Shown one piece after another: positions 1 to 9,059 of a stretch of 64,000 bases of DNA. A program made the position numbers and the translations under genes. Every line of letters starts with the position of its first letter. Position 1 is the stretch's first letter. The DNA comes from Halocatena pleomorpha (GTDB taxonomy: Archaea > Halobacteriota > Halobacteria > Halobacteriales > Haloarculaceae). The notes under the pieces were generated by a model that was not told where the DNA came from, did not search any database, and saw only the letters and a program-made list of their open reading frames with translations. The stretch spans positions 62,001 to 126,000 of the forward strand of contig NZ_RRCH01000029.1 in the NCBI RefSeq assembly GCF_003862495.1, read 5' to 3'.

Positions 1-503
1 AAGAGTTTCAAGGGCTTCGGGAGTACACGCCGGGCGAATCGCTCCGCAATGTCCATTGGAAAACGAGCGCCAAACAGCAGGACCTTTTCGTCGTCGAACA
101 CACGCGAGAGAGCGAGTCCAGCGTTTCGGTCGTCGCTGAATCGCTCAGCGGAGCGGAAAACGCCGACGCAATGGCGCGTGCGGCCGCAAGCATCGTCTGT
201 TTTCTACTCAGAAACGGCGTCAACGTGGGGTTGACAGTTCCAAACAGTCGCCTCGAACACACACAGACCACAACTCGACAGTCGGTCCTTGAATTCTTCG
301 CAAAAGCCACGTCGGGACGCGTTCCGACTGCTCGCACTGAATCAGCCGACGTCTGCGTACGCGGTGAACGCGGCCACGCAGTCGTGGAGATCGACGGTCA
401 CCAGATTCCATTCGACCGATTGGTCGACTACCGTCACTCCGGGCGCCGATCGAGCGAACCGGCATTACACGCCGTGGACACGACACCGGGTGGTAACTCG
501 TGA
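1..503 (+). CDS. DUF58 domain protein, C-terminal part (5' end outside window)
   Basis: The reading frame is open from base 3 and lacks its start. The visible 166 residues begin with the DUF58 hallmark, an REY-x-PGES-x-R-x-(I/V)-x-W-K-x-SA stretch at the very start of the window, followed by an alternating strand/helix region typical of the vWA-like end of the family. DUF58 proteins usually sit between a MoxR-type AAA ATPase and a transglutaminase-like membrane protein. The latter follows here with a 4-base GTGA overlap, so the two are probably translated together. The MoxR gene would lie upstream of the window. The exact function of the family is unsettled; a role in assembling or maturing cell-surface proteins is an inference from other systems. 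Confidence 0.85.
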   Translation, partial: EFQGLREYTPGESLRNVHWKTSAKQQDLFVVEHTRESESSVSVVAESLSGAENADAMARAAASIVCFLLRNGVNVGLTVPNSRLEHTQTTTRQSVLEFFAKATSGRVPTARTESADVCVRGERGHAVVEIDGHQIPFDRLVDYRHSGRRSSEPALHAVDTTPGGNS

Positions 504-2668
504 CGACTGTTACTGACAGACTCGACCACGATCGGATACCGTGGCCATGGCTGTGTTCGCTGGCTGCTCTAGCGGTTATGAGTATATCCTACCTCTGGGT
601 GTTGTATCGGGCGGTCGATATCGACGGCGATCCGGACTTGTTTTTTCTGGTCGTCTGTGGGGCGCTCGTTACCGGACTCCTCCTCGGTCGGTTCGTGGGT
701 CCCGTAGTCGCGTATCTCTGTGTCGGTCTGCTCGCAGCTGGGGGAACCATGCTGTACGCATCCACCATACCGAACGGCTATTCGATCATCCTCTCTATCG
801 ACGCGTTCCAGACAGACATCGTGGCGTTGCTCACGGGACTGTCGATCATCCAGATCATCAATGCAGGTGTTTGGGCCACGGCCGTCGCTCCCGTTCCAGT
901 GTTTCTCACCGCGTATTTCACCGCCCGCCACCGCTACGGTCAAGCGACGTTCGTCGGCTGTCTGGCGCTCGGATTCTTGATTCTTACCGGAGACGTAAAC
1001 ACGACGATCGGTCTCATCGGTGTGCTCGGTGCCACAGCAGCGGTCGGGTTCGGGGATCTCGCGCGCCACAACACCGATCTCTCGGGGGCGAGTGCGCTCC
1101 TTGTCGTGCTCGCGGTGATCGTCGTACTCACGTCATCTCTCAGCCTCGTTCCTGGCGGAGAAAGCACCCCGATACTCGGCGGATCCGACGGGGATCGAGC
1201 GCAAACGGTCGAAGGCAGTCTCACACGCGCCGATTCACAGCTTTCGATACAAGGCTCGATCAGCCTCGATCCCGAAGTGCGGTTCTCGATCGAAAGCGAC
1301 CGGGAAGCGTACTGGCGCGTCGGTGCCTACGACCGGTACACCGGCACAGGATGGGTACGGACGGCCGACGATCGGTCGTACAACGGGTCTCTCTCGAAAC
1401 CGCCAGGAACGACTGACACTGTTCGCCAGCGAGTTCGCGCCGAATCGTCAATCTCGACCATGCCGGCGGCGTGGAAACCGATCTCCGTCGAGAATCGATC
1501 CCCACGGGTGACGGGCTTCGATGGATTGCAACCGTCCGAACAGCTCGACGCTGGAGACAGCTACACGGTTACCAGTGCTGTGCTGCGGACTGAGCCTGCT
1601 GTGCTCCGCAACGCGAGCACCGGCTACCCCGACGGCCTCCGACAGCGGTACACCCAACTCCCGGACAGTACGCCCGACCGGGTCGACGCGTACACCGATC
1701 GCGTGACCGCAAACGCTGACAACAGCTACGACACGGCACGGGTTATTGAACGCCACCTCCAGAAGAACTGGAACTATTCGCTCGACGTGCAGCGCCCGGA
1801 CAAACACGTCGCCAACAATTTCCTGTTCGAGATGGAACGAGGCTACTGCACCTACTTCGCAACGACGATGGTCACGATGTTGCGCACCCAAGGGATCCCG
1901 ACTCGACTCGCGGTCGGGTATGCGCCGGGGGAATCAGTCGACGGAAACCGGTGGGTCGTCCGCGGTCTCGACTCGCACGCGTGGGTCGAGGTGTATTTCC
2001 CCGATCACGGATGGGTGCAGTTCGATCCGACGCCGGCCACCCCCCGTGAGCAAGCGGAACAGACCGCCGCTAACACCACGGATTCCGAGAACGACAACGC
2101 TGGATCGACGACACCCTCCCCGACTGATCAGACTGACCGGAACGAAACATCTTCAAACGCGTCACACACGCCGACGCCAGAGAACCAAAGCCAGTCGAAC
2201 ACCGATGGAGCCAACGCTACGAACTCTCCGAATCAGGCCCTTCCTCCCGATCAGGACAGCACTGAGCGAGACAATTCCGAAGACGATCCCTGGATTGTCC
2301 TCCCGACATGGGAGCAAATCCTGTTCGGAATGATCGTGGTACTCGGGGTCGTTGCAGCGATACGCCGGAGCGGCGTTACAACACGGGCGTATCGCGCAGT
2401 ATGGCTCCGTCGTCAACCACGCAGCGATCCCGAACGCGATATCGAACGCGCGTTCGATCGGTTAGTGTACCTCCTCGAACGCGAGCACCGGCCGCGACAA
2501 CCCGGTGAAACGAGACTACAGTACGTTCACGAGGTTGGTGAACAGGCAGATCGACGCATGGCAGAGATATACGAACGAGCCGTGTACGCCGGCGATCCAT
2601 CCCAAGCCCTTGCCGATGAAGCGGTAGAGATTGTCAATCGGCAAGTTAAAAGATGTTCGGTCATATAA
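500..2668 (+). CDS. Transglutaminase-like membrane protein (TgpA/DUF3488 type)
   Basis: The protein has 722 residues and a GTG start overlapping the DUF58 stop. Residues about 15-220 hold a run of hydrophobic segments, then an external region. The transglutaminase-like core lies at about 410-515 with a complete catalytic triad: Cys450 in GYCTYFA, His493 in SHAWVEV and Asp509 in QFDPTP. A Ser/Thr/Asn/Gln-rich linker (about 515-605) precedes a last membrane helix near residues 612-632 and a cytoplasmic DUF4129-like tail. This order matches bacterial TgpA-type proteins. The family partners with MoxR and DUF58 proteins; the substrate is unknown. The linker composition fits an exported, possibly glycosylated stalk. 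The assignment is secure at family level only. Confidence 0.9.
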   Translation: MTTVTDRLDHDRIPWPWLCSLAALAVMSISYLWVLYRAVDIDGDPDLFFLVVCGALVTGLLLGRFVGPVVAYLCVGLLAAGGTMLYASTIPNGYSIILSIDAFQTDIVALLTGLSIIQIINAGVWATAVAPVPVFLTAYFTARHRYGQATFVGCLALGFLILTGDVNTTIGLIGVLGATAAVGFGDLARHNTDLSGASALLVVLAVIVVLTSSLSLVPGGESTPILGGSDGDRAQTVEGSLTRADSQLSIQGSISLDPEVRFSIESDREAYWRVGAYDRYTGTGWVRTADDRSYNGSLSKPPGTTDTVRQRVRAESSISTMPAAWKPISVENRSPRVTGFDGLQPSEQLDAGDSYTVTSAVLRTEPAVLRNASTGYPDGLRQRYTQLPDSTPDRVDAYTDRVTANADNSYDTARVIERHLQKNWNYSLDVQRPDKHVANNFLFEMERGYCTYFATTMVTMLRTQGIPTRLAVGYAPGESVDGNRWVVRGLDSHAWVEVYFPDHGWVQFDPTPATPREQAEQTAANTTDSENDNAGSTTPSPTDQTDRNETSSNASHTPTPENQSQSNTDGANATNSPNQALPPDQDSTERDNSEDDPWIVLPTWEQILFGMIVVLGVVAAIRRSGVTTRAYRAVWLRRQPRSDPERDIERAFDRLVYLLEREHRPRQPGETRLQYVHEVGEQADRRMAEIYERAVYAGDPSQALADEAVEIVNRQVKRCSVI

Positions 2669-2725
2669 CTATCATTCCTCCAATTAGGTGTACAGGGTCA
2701 AAATCGGGATGAACGGTCGACAGTG

Positions 2726-2732
2726 TTTAATA
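2726..2732 (+). promoter_or_regulatory. TATA box for the aIF1 gene
   Basis: TTTAATA is centred 29 bases before the ATG at 2758, the spacing expected when transcription starts at or within a few bases of the start codon (leaderless mRNA, common in haloarchaea). Confidence 0.55.
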
Positions 2733-2733
2733 G

Positions 2734-3051
<318 letters not shown>

Positions 3052-3096
3052 CATACTCTCTTCTGTAGCGTCAGTTCGACTTCGAGAGCGGTCAGT

Positions 3097-3441
3097 TTAA
3101 AACGGGGCGTTCGCCCCGCCGTCGGTGCTCTCGGTGAGTGCGTACTCCCACCCATCGAGTCCACCGGCGAGGCTTTCGACGGTCGTGTCGCTTGTTCCTT
3201 CGTAAGAGGCGATGAGTCGGGCGGCCTGAACCGACGACTTTCCGAGCGGACAGACCGTGACGATTCGATTTTCGCCGTCGAGTTCTTCAACGCGCTGTGG
3301 CAACTCTTCGAACGGGATGTTGTCACTCCCCGGTATGTGACCGCGTTCGAACGCACCAGATGAGCGAATATCAACGATCCGAACGTCGTCGTCGGCTTCA
3401 AGTGTCGACTGCAGTTCCTCGGCGGTAATCTCTCCGTCCAT
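3097..3441 (-). CDS. Single-domain rhodanese (sulfurtransferase)
   Basis: The protein has 114 residues and is a single rhodanese domain. It carries the VRIVDIRSSGAFERGHIPGS segment (CH2A-like) and an active-site loop VCPLGKSS with the catalytic cysteine, ending in a GGLDGWEYA motif typical of the family. Rhodaneses carry a persulfide on that cysteine and pass sulfur to acceptors; the acceptor here is unknown. A TATA-like ATATA element (3468-3472, read on the minus strand) lies about 29 bases before the start. It ends 45 bases from the convergent aIF1 stop. Confidence 0.9.
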   Translation of the reverse strand: MDGEITAEELQSTLEADDDVRIVDIRSSGAFERGHIPGSDNIPFEELPQRVEELDGENRIVTVCPLGKSSVQAARLIASYEGTSDTTVESLAGGLDGWEYALTESTDGGANAPF

Positions 3442-3467
3442 ATTCTGATCAATCCGACGAAAACGGA

Positions 3468-3472
3468 TATAC
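3468..3472 (-). promoter_or_regulatory. TATA-like element of the rhodanese gene
   Basis: A TATAT core on the minus strand lies about 29 bases upstream of the ATG at 3441, in a locally AT-rich patch. Confidence 0.4.
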
Positions 3473-3513
3473 TGTGGGTTCCGCTCCGATACCGGTTCTC
3501 TCGAACTGAACGT

Positions 3514-4134
3514 TCACAGCAGTCCGTCCTGTTCGGCCAACAACAGTCCTTCGAGCGTCGCGTCGGTGGTGGGATCGGTTCGTGCCACCGCTAGCGCGTC
3601 GTCGACGGGGACACGCTTGACGGTGATGAATTCGTTGGTGTCAAGATCGCGGTCGGCTGGTTCGAGATCGGTTGCAAAAACGTATCCCCGGCGGTGGGTG
3701 AGGAGTCCGGTTGCGATCCATACCTCTTCGAGGAACACGACCTCGTTAGGATCCGTTCCCGTTTCTTCGCGGAGTTCGCGCCGTCCTGCGGTTTCGTACA
3801 CGGCTGGCGGAACGTTCGCGGTAGGGGAGAGACCGCCCGGCGCGTCAACGCGCTCGCTCGCTTCGGGATGGTCCTCGATATCCACGATGCCAGCGGGTAA
3901 CTCAAGACAGAGCCGTTCGATCGGTGGACGATACTGTTCGACCATCACCAGCTCCGATCCATCCCGAGCGACGACGACGACAGCAGGCGGCAGCGCTGCC
4001 CAGTAGTAGCGCTTTTCGGTGCCGTCGGGCTGTTCGAGACGATCGTATCCGCCGGTGTACCACCCAGTTTCGTATTCGGTGACTGATTCGATCCGCCGCC
4101 AGCCATCGGGGAGTGAAGACTCTGTTTCACGCAT
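3514..4134 (-). CDS. Nudix hydrolase, ADP-ribose pyrophosphatase-like, with an interrupted Nudix box
   Basis: This 206-residue protein shows the family core: VMVEQYRPP, LELPAG (residues 78-82) and RELREETG (119-126), followed by a long C-terminal strand/helix region. These enzymes cleave nucleoside diphosphates linked to another moiety, often ADP-ribose. The spacing is odd. The box normally runs Gx5Ex7REUxEExGU, but Gly82 and Arg119 are about 23 residues too far apart, because a Pro/Gly/Ser-rich insert (about 92-114) splits the box. All metal-binding glutamates of the RELREE part are present, so it may still be active. Its start overlaps the end of the DUF5809-like gene by 8 bases (ATGCGTGA), suggesting coupled translation. 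Confidence 0.85.
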   Translation of the reverse strand: MRETESSLPDGWRRIESVTEYETGWYTGGYDRLEQPDGTEKRYYWAALPPAVVVVARDGSELVMVEQYRPPIERLCLELPAGIVDIEDHPEASERVDAPGGLSPTANVPPAVYETAGRRELREETGTDPNEVVFLEEVWIATGLLTHRRGYVFATDLEPADRDLDTNEFITVKRVPVDDALAVARTDPTTDATLEGLLLAEQDGLL

Positions 4135-4552
4135 CGTTTTTTAGAAGTTCTCGGTAGTGACGACCGAATGCCTGGCGTCTGAGTGTTCCGATCGCGGCCG
4201 CTTCTTCCGATTGGAACGTTGCCCCGACGACGGTTTCAGCGAACGTGACGGGGTGCCAGACAACGTGATCGACCGATTCGCTGCCAGCGAGTTCTATCTC
4301 GTACTCTCGTTTTGCACACCAGTCATCGAACTCTTCGCGCGTCCCGACGGTGACCTCAAGCAACGACGCGAACAACGCGTCGCGTGCTGTCGTCACGACG
4401 GACGTGGTGACGCGCTCGTCATACTCCTCGCGGTCGAACGCCATCGACTTCGCAACCTCTCGAACGACGGTTTGGGACGCCGAACCCAGTTCCTCGTACT
4501 GTTGGCGGACATCCGCAGCCGTCGACGGAGCAAACAATCCCTCCGAATGCAT
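4127..4552 (-). CDS. Haloarchaeal conserved protein, DUF5809-like
   Basis: The protein has 141 residues and no signal peptide or membrane segment. It begins with a helical, acidic stretch and has one cysteine (DDWCAKREYE) and a basic C-terminal segment. I recognise it as resembling the haloarchaeal family DUF5809, from memory and without a search. The neighbouring gene downstream resembles DUF5810, and such adjacent pairing supports the call. No function is known. A TATA-like element lies about 30 bases upstream. Confidence 0.7.
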   Translation of the reverse strand: MHSEGLFAPSTAADVRQQYEELGSASQTVVREVAKSMAFDREEYDERVTTSVVTTARDALFASLLEVTVGTREEFDDWCAKREYEIELAGSESVDHVVWHPVTFAETVVGATFQSEEAAAIGTLRRQAFGRHYRELLKNDA

Positions 4553-4578
4553 ACTACGGGGGTAGTCGGGACGAACGG

Positions 4579-4584
4579 TTAATA
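4579..4584 (-). promoter_or_regulatory. TATA box upstream of the DUF5809-like gene
   Basis: TATTAA on the minus strand is centred about 30 bases before the ATG at 4552. It is probably the promoter of the two-gene unit with the Nudix gene. Confidence 0.45.
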
Positions 4585-4621
4585 CACCACTTTTTCACTC
4601 CCTAGTCTCTCAAAGGACGGA

Positions 4622-5026
4622 TCATTCATCATCATCATCATCTAATCTCGCTTTGGTCAGCCGCTGGGCCTCCTCCAATACGGCTTGTGCCTCCCCATCG
4701 AGAGCGGGGGAGTCGATTCGGTGGTGCTGGCCGCGAGGTGATTCAACGTCATCATCGAACAACGCCCCCGATCGTTCGTGGTCGTGTTCGTGATGACCGC
4801 CTTCGGTCGTCGTATCCTCAAACACCTGCGGAAAGTCGGCGTCTGCTGCCCGTTCGATGAGCACCTCGGACAGTTCGGTTTCGCCCATCTCCGACCACTC
4901 AGACACGGTCTCATCGAGCCACGCTTCGTGGTCGTCCTCGTGAACCAACGCGGTGAACGCCATGTGGTTCGCCAGATGCCCACCGTCGGCCTGCGGTATT
5001 CCGCAGACGGGACACTCATAGCCCAT
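4622..5026 (-). CDS. Zinc-finger haloarchaeal protein, DUF5810-like
   Basis: The chosen start, ATG at 5026, gives 134 residues beginning MGYECPVCG. The longer open frame upstream lacks the family-like opening and covers a promoter-like AT-rich stretch. The N-terminus holds a CPVC...H-x3-H arrangement (Cys5, Cys8, then HLANHM) like a C2H2-type zinc site. The rest is acidic, with a His-rich segment (HHEHDHE) and a poly-Asp end. It resembles DUF5810 from memory. The His/Asp runs may reflect metal binding or only halophilic acidity. Function unknown. Confidence 0.7.
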   Translation of the reverse strand: MGYECPVCGIPQADGGHLANHMAFTALVHEDDHEAWLDETVSEWSEMGETELSEVLIERAADADFPQVFEDTTTEGGHHEHDHERSGALFDDDVESPRGQHHRIDSPALDGEAQAVLEEAQRLTKARLDDDDDE

Positions 5027-5136
5027 ACTGACGTGTAGCCACGCTGGCCGGAAAGCAGTTGTGAGACGGCAGTCACCGGCACTACTTCGGACGCCATATG
5101 ATCCCCTGTGTCGAACCACCGCGGTACGAGCAGTTG

Positions 5137-5172
5137 TGTTAATATAGCATATATGGATTAATATTATATTGA
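5137..5172 (+). promoter_or_regulatory. AT-rich promoter region before gdhB
   Basis: The 243-base divergent gap contains a strongly AT-rich run with several overlapping TATA-like hexamers. The gdhB start is about 100 bases further on, so the transcript probably has a leader of roughly 70-100 bases. That leader contains a 24-codon open frame (5193-5267). Confidence 0.45.
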
Positions 5173-5269
5173 TCCACGTACTACCTACGACAATGACTGC
5201 GATGAGCGGTCCGAGAGGACAGTGGTCAACGACTGACGTGGTTTCTGTAGACAATCGGGGTGTCTGACG

Positions 5270-6562
5270 GTGGCAACAGGTGCCTCCGTCGCGCGCGAAC
5301 GATCCGAGCAAACGGAACCAGAATCGGCGTTGATGACGGCTCGACGGCAACTTGAACGGGCAGGAACGCTGTTGGAGATCGATTCCAACGTGGTCGAACG
5401 GCTCAAATATCCTCAACGGGTCGAGCGGGTTTCGATCCCGCTTGAACGCGATGACGGGACTGTCGATGTTTTTACCGGCTACCGCGCCCAACACGATTCG
5501 GTTCGTGGTCCGTTCAAAGGCGGTCTCCGGTACCATCCCGCCGTAACCGAAGAGGAGTGTATTGGGCTTGCGATGTGGATGACGTGGAAATGCGCCGTGA
5601 TGGACCTTCCCTTCGGCGGTGCGAAAGGCGGTGTCGTCGTCGATCCACATTCGTTGTCCGATAGTGAAAAAGAGCGGTTGACGCGGCGGTTCACCCAGGA
5701 GCTTCGGGACGTGATCGGGCCGATGCACGACATTCCTGCGCCGGATATGGGCACTGACGCCGAAACGATGGGGTGGCTCATGGACGCGTACTCGATGCAG
5801 GAAGGTGAAACCATTCCCGGCGTCGTCACGGGGAAGCCGCCGGTCATCGGCGGGTCCTACGGACGAGAGAAAGCACCCGGCCGCAGCGTTGCGATTATCA
5901 CCCGCCAGGCGTGTGAGTACTACGATCGACCGCTTTCGGAAACGACGGTAGCCGTTCAGGGCTTCGGTAGCGTCGGCGGGAACGCTGCTGTGTTCCTTGA
6001 TGAATGGGGTGCGAACGTAGTCGCCCTTGCCGACATCGACGGCGCAGTGTACGATCCCGAGGGGCTGGATCCGGAAGCGATCCAGTCACACGGCGACGAT
6101 CCGGCGGCTGTGACGGGGGTATCCGGTGCCCAGCAGCTTTCGAACGAGGAGCTGCTCACGCTAGACGTAGACGTTCTCATTCCGGCCGCGATCGGTAACG
6201 TACTGACCGAGGCGAACGCCAACGACATTAACGCCTCGATGATCGTTGAAGGGGCGAACGGTCCGACGACTTCGACGGCGGACGTGATCTTCGAGCGTCG
6301 AGGGATCCCTGTCATTCCCGACATCCTCGCGAACGCTGGCGGCGTTACCGTCTCGTACTTCGAATGGCTGCAGGACATCAACCGCCAGGGCTGGTCGTTG
6401 GAACGTGTCAACGAGAAGCTTGAGTCCGAAATGCTGTCCGCGTGGAACAACGTCGCAGAGACGTACGAGATCGAAGAGGACATCTCCTGGCGCGACGCGA
6501 CCTACGTCGTGGGACTCCAGCGCATCGTCGAAGCACACGAATACCGCGGCCTATGGCCGTGA
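5270..6562 (+). CDS. gdhB: Glutamate dehydrogenase
   Basis: The protein has 430 residues with a GTG start. It catalyses reversible oxidative deamination of glutamate to 2-oxoglutarate, linking nitrogen assimilation to the TCA cycle. It shows the dimerisation/substrate domain with [10 protein letters not shown], the catalytic region [20 protein letters not shown], the substrate loop IPAPDMGTD and the Rossmann motif [12 protein letters not shown], followed by the [12 protein letters not shown] signature. Length and motifs match the haloarchaeal GdhB type. Coenzyme preference cannot be read with confidence. The 2-oxoglutarate it makes feeds KorAB, encoded elsewhere in the window. The upstream leader holds a short open frame that ends two bases before the GTG. 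Confidence 0.95.
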   Translation: MATGASVARERSEQTEPESALMTARRQLERAGTLLEIDSNVVERLKYPQRVERVSIPLERDDGTVDVFTGYRAQHDSVRGPFKGGLRYHPAVTEEECIGLAMWMTWKCAVMDLPFGGAKGGVVVDPHSLSDSEKERLTRRFTQELRDVIGPMHDIPAPDMGTDAETMGWLMDAYSMQEGETIPGVVTGKPPVIGGSYGREKAPGRSVAIITRQACEYYDRPLSETTVAVQGFGSVGGNAAVFLDEWGANVVALADIDGAVYDPEGLDPEAIQSHGDDPAAVTGVSGAQQLSNEELLTLDVDVLIPAAIGNVLTEANANDINASMIVEGANGPTTSTADVIFERRGIPVIPDILANAGGVTVSYFEWLQDINRQGWSLERVNEKLESEMLSAWNNVAETYEIEEDISWRDATYVVGLQRIVEAHEYRGLWP

Positions 6563-6848
6563 GTGAATCGTAACTGACTAGCAGTAGATTCTGATACCGT
6601 CTGTGGACCACGCTACCGACACCCGTGGCTCTCGCCGCAGCGAAACGTCGATTTCTTCGTAACTTCGAACCAGTGACACTATTTTGAACACAGTATTTCT
6701 ACATTACTTTATAGATACTCCCAACTATATATTATATTTCATGTTGTTGGTTATTTGGTGGCATTAACCTGGTAACTTTTAAACTTCATCTACGGCCATT
6801 CAGGACGTGCTTAACAATGAAGTAGCCGGGGCTTAGCAGCAAGTGGTT
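6563..6848. other. Intergenic region with probable promoter
   Basis: These 286 bases have no gene. The middle (about 6690-6790) is strongly AT-rich. A TTTTAAA box at 6777-6783 is the best TATA candidate for the exported-protein gene that follows, giving a leader of about 40 bases. Confidence 0.4.
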
Positions 6849-8315
6849 ATGCCCGACGAACACATAGCTGAAGAAAGCCCCGATCAGCGGGAAGAAGAAT
6901 CGAACACCACACAGCCGCTCACCAATCGCAGAACCTGGCTCAAAGGACTCGCCGTCAGTGGTATCGGTCTCGCTGGGGCTGGTGGCCTCGCAAGCATATC
7001 GACCGCGCAGGACGGAGAGATACCGGCACCGTTTTGTGGTGATGCTGTGGAGGGTCCTTCAGACCCACCGGGACAGGCAGGACAGTGTATCGATTGTGTG
7101 CGTGATGTGTGTACAAACGAGCCGATCGCCGTCGCGTTGTTCACCGATCTCTCCGGCAACTGCTTCACCCTAGCAGCGGAAGAGATCCCAGACAACGCCG
7201 AGTACATCACGCTGAAAGCAGGACAGTACTGTTTCCGAGGAGAGGTTCCTGCGGATCCAAGCGGAGATGTGACGTGGTGTATCGAACAAGCTGACGGGCA
7301 GCCGCCAATGCTGCCGGAGATCAGCAACGCTACACTGTATACGTGCGGAGACGAGAATCCCCCCGCAGTAGACAACGTGACAGCATCCTGTGATGAAGTC
7401 GTCATCACTACCTCAAACATTCCAAACGGTGATACACTGGACGTGACGGTAGACTTCGCAGACGGCACGTCACAAACCGACGAAGATGTGCCGGTCCAGA
7501 ACAATCAGGCAACGGTTCCGTTGCCCGGTGAGTCCAACCCGATAAACGTCCGTGTCGTGTATCAAGATAATTTGATCCTGTTCGATGCGGGTGTGATGGC
7601 AGACCCACCGTGTGAGGATGAACCGGCGGTCACCGATGTCGATGTCACGTGTGCCCAAATCACCATTCAGACTGCGAACATCGACGCTGGTGAAGAGTTG
7701 GACGTTACGGTCTTCTTCACCGACGACTCCTCGGAACCGTTCACGCCAGCAGTCGACGCCAACGGCGTTGCAGAAGTCGGACTTCCGGGTGACCGAGATC
7801 CGGAGCGCCTGGTCGTAGAGTATCAAGGGCAAGTGCTATTCGATCAGTTGGTGGCGGCGTCTGACGCGCCATGCACAGCACCGCCCGAGTGTCCGCCGGG
7901 TCTCAACATCAAGTTCAAGTTCAAGAACGGAATGTGGTGTCCTCTCCGCCACGACGGCGGTAACGCAGTCGATCCGAGCGTGTTCTCTGTCGAAGGGGAT
8001 CGAAAGCAAGTGACGATCTGTGGTCCCTTCCCGTTCGCTGTCAGCTACGCGACGCGAAAGAAGCGTGATGACGATTGTAGATACAAGAAGGACGAAAAGA
8101 AGGGCAGAAAGAAAGGCAAAAAGAAGGACGACAAACGTCATGGAAGAAAGCGCGCGGACTGCAAGAAACAGGAACCAGTGCTTGCTGAGCCAGTCAACAG
8201 CGGATTCTGTGCTACTATTCCGAACCAACGCGACGGCAAGCGGAAGAAATCGAAAATTTGCTGGTTCCGCTTGTTCTGTCCGGAGAACAACGGAAACAAC
8301 GACGTGATGGAGTAG
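6849..8315 (+). CDS. Tat-exported cysteine- and lysine-rich surface protein with duplicated domain
   Basis: The ATG at 6849 is preferred over the GTG two codons upstream. The 488-residue product starts with a Tat signal peptide (NRRTWLKGLAVSG, then a hydrophobic run ending near STAQ). Two tandem domains of about 84 residues (about 174-258 and 261-343) share the pattern V-x-V-(T)-(A)-x-C...LDVTV-x-F...(V)-x-LPG-(E/D)...(V)-x-YQ...(L)-x-F and look Ig-like. The remainder is cysteine-rich and includes a strikingly basic segment (about 395-445) of Lys/Arg runs, very unusual in an acidic haloarchaeal proteome. Numerous cysteines suggest disulfides outside the cell. I do not recognise the family. 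The basic tract could bind polyanions such as DNA or acidic surface polymers; this is only inference. Confidence 0.8.
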   Translation: MPDEHIAEESPDQREEESNTTQPLTNRRTWLKGLAVSGIGLAGAGGLASISTAQDGEIPAPFCGDAVEGPSDPPGQAGQCIDCVRDVCTNEPIAVALFTDLSGNCFTLAAEEIPDNAEYITLKAGQYCFRGEVPADPSGDVTWCIEQADGQPPMLPEISNATLYTCGDENPPAVDNVTASCDEVVITTSNIPNGDTLDVTVDFADGTSQTDEDVPVQNNQATVPLPGESNPINVRVVYQDNLILFDAGVMADPPCEDEPAVTDVDVTCAQITIQTANIDAGEELDVTVFFTDDSSEPFTPAVDANGVAEVGLPGDRDPERLVVEYQGQVLFDQLVAASDAPCTAPPECPPGLNIKFKFKNGMWCPLRHDGGNAVDPSVFSVEGDRKQVTICGPFPFAVSYATRKKRDDDCRYKKDEKKGRKKGKKKDDKRHGRKRADCKKQEPVLAEPVNSGFCATIPNQRDGKRKKSKICWFRLFCPENNGNNDVME

Positions 8316-8374
8316 TCGACCAATCCAAGCCACAGTAGACGTTCCAGACGAACGGCACTCGTCCGCTTCATCGA

Positions 8375-8449
8375 CCGGACCGGCACGGTGGTACGAAATC
8401 GTGCTACCACTGCGGTGATCGGCGTCGGACGCACACACCGCCGGTCCGG
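8375..8449. terminator. Large nested inverted repeat between convergent genes
   Basis: CCGGACCGGC (8375-8384) pairs with GCCGGTCCGG (8440-8449), a perfect 10-base stem. Inside it GTGGTA (8388-8393) pairs with TACCAC (8405-8410). It lies between the convergent 6849-8315 and rimI genes, so a bidirectional termination or mRNA-stability role is plausible. There is no U-run. Confidence 0.4.
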
Positions 8450-8537
8450 ACGACTCGCTTCCGTGACAGCGTTGCAGAATGGACCGTAGTGTCGTCTGCG
8501 GATTCGTCGACGCTCAAAAACAGAATGCTGCGGCCCA

Positions 8538-9002
8538 CTACGCTTCGTGCACCATGATCAACGCGTCTTCTCCGTTGGCGTAGTATTGCGGAACGGTTCG
8601 TCGGTGGGTGAAACCAAATTGGCGATACAGCCGGATCGCCGCGTCGTTGGTCTCCCTAACCTCCAGTTTGACGGTGTGTATCCCACGCATCGCCAACTCC
8701 GCGAGCGTTCGCTGGAGCAACGACGTCCCGACACCGACGCCCCGGTGGTCGGGATGAACGGCGAAATCTTTCACATGCCCGATCGCCCGGCCACGGTTTG
8801 GCACCGAATCAGCGACGACGTAGCCGACGATCGTTCCGCCTCGCTCAGCCACGAGAAAGCCCGGTGCATCGAGAAACCGCTCGAACGCCCGAAACGGCCA
8901 TGGTTGTGGAAATGACGCCTTCTCGATGCGAAAAACTGCAAGAAGATCCGATCGCTCGGCTTCACGGATAGCAAACTCGGTCCCGGGAACGGTCGTCGTC
9001 AC
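8538..9002 (-). CDS. rimI: Ribosomal protein S18 alanine N-acetyltransferase-type GNAT
   Basis: The 154-residue single GNAT domain shows FPQPWPF..FERFL near the N-terminus, then VADSVPNRGRAIGHVKDFAVHPDHRGVGVGTSLL with the acetyl-CoA loop (HRGVGVG), and the closing LEVRETNDAAIRLYRQFGF motif with its conserved Tyr. These match the RimI/Ard1 group, which acetylates protein N-termini. In archaea this enzyme acts on many N-termini rather than only S18. It sits alone, 57 bases from the aconitase stop on the same strand. Confidence 0.9.
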   Translation of the reverse strand: MTTTVPGTEFAIREAERSDLLAVFRIEKASFPQPWPFRAFERFLDAPGFLVAERGGTIVGYVVADSVPNRGRAIGHVKDFAVHPDHRGVGVGTSLLQRTLAELAMRGIHTVKLEVRETNDAAIRLYRQFGFTHRRTVPQYYANGEDALIMVHEA

Positions 9003-9059
9003 ACTACCCTATACGCCGTGTGGTAGCATAGAAGCTACGACACTCAGCGACAGCGACGA

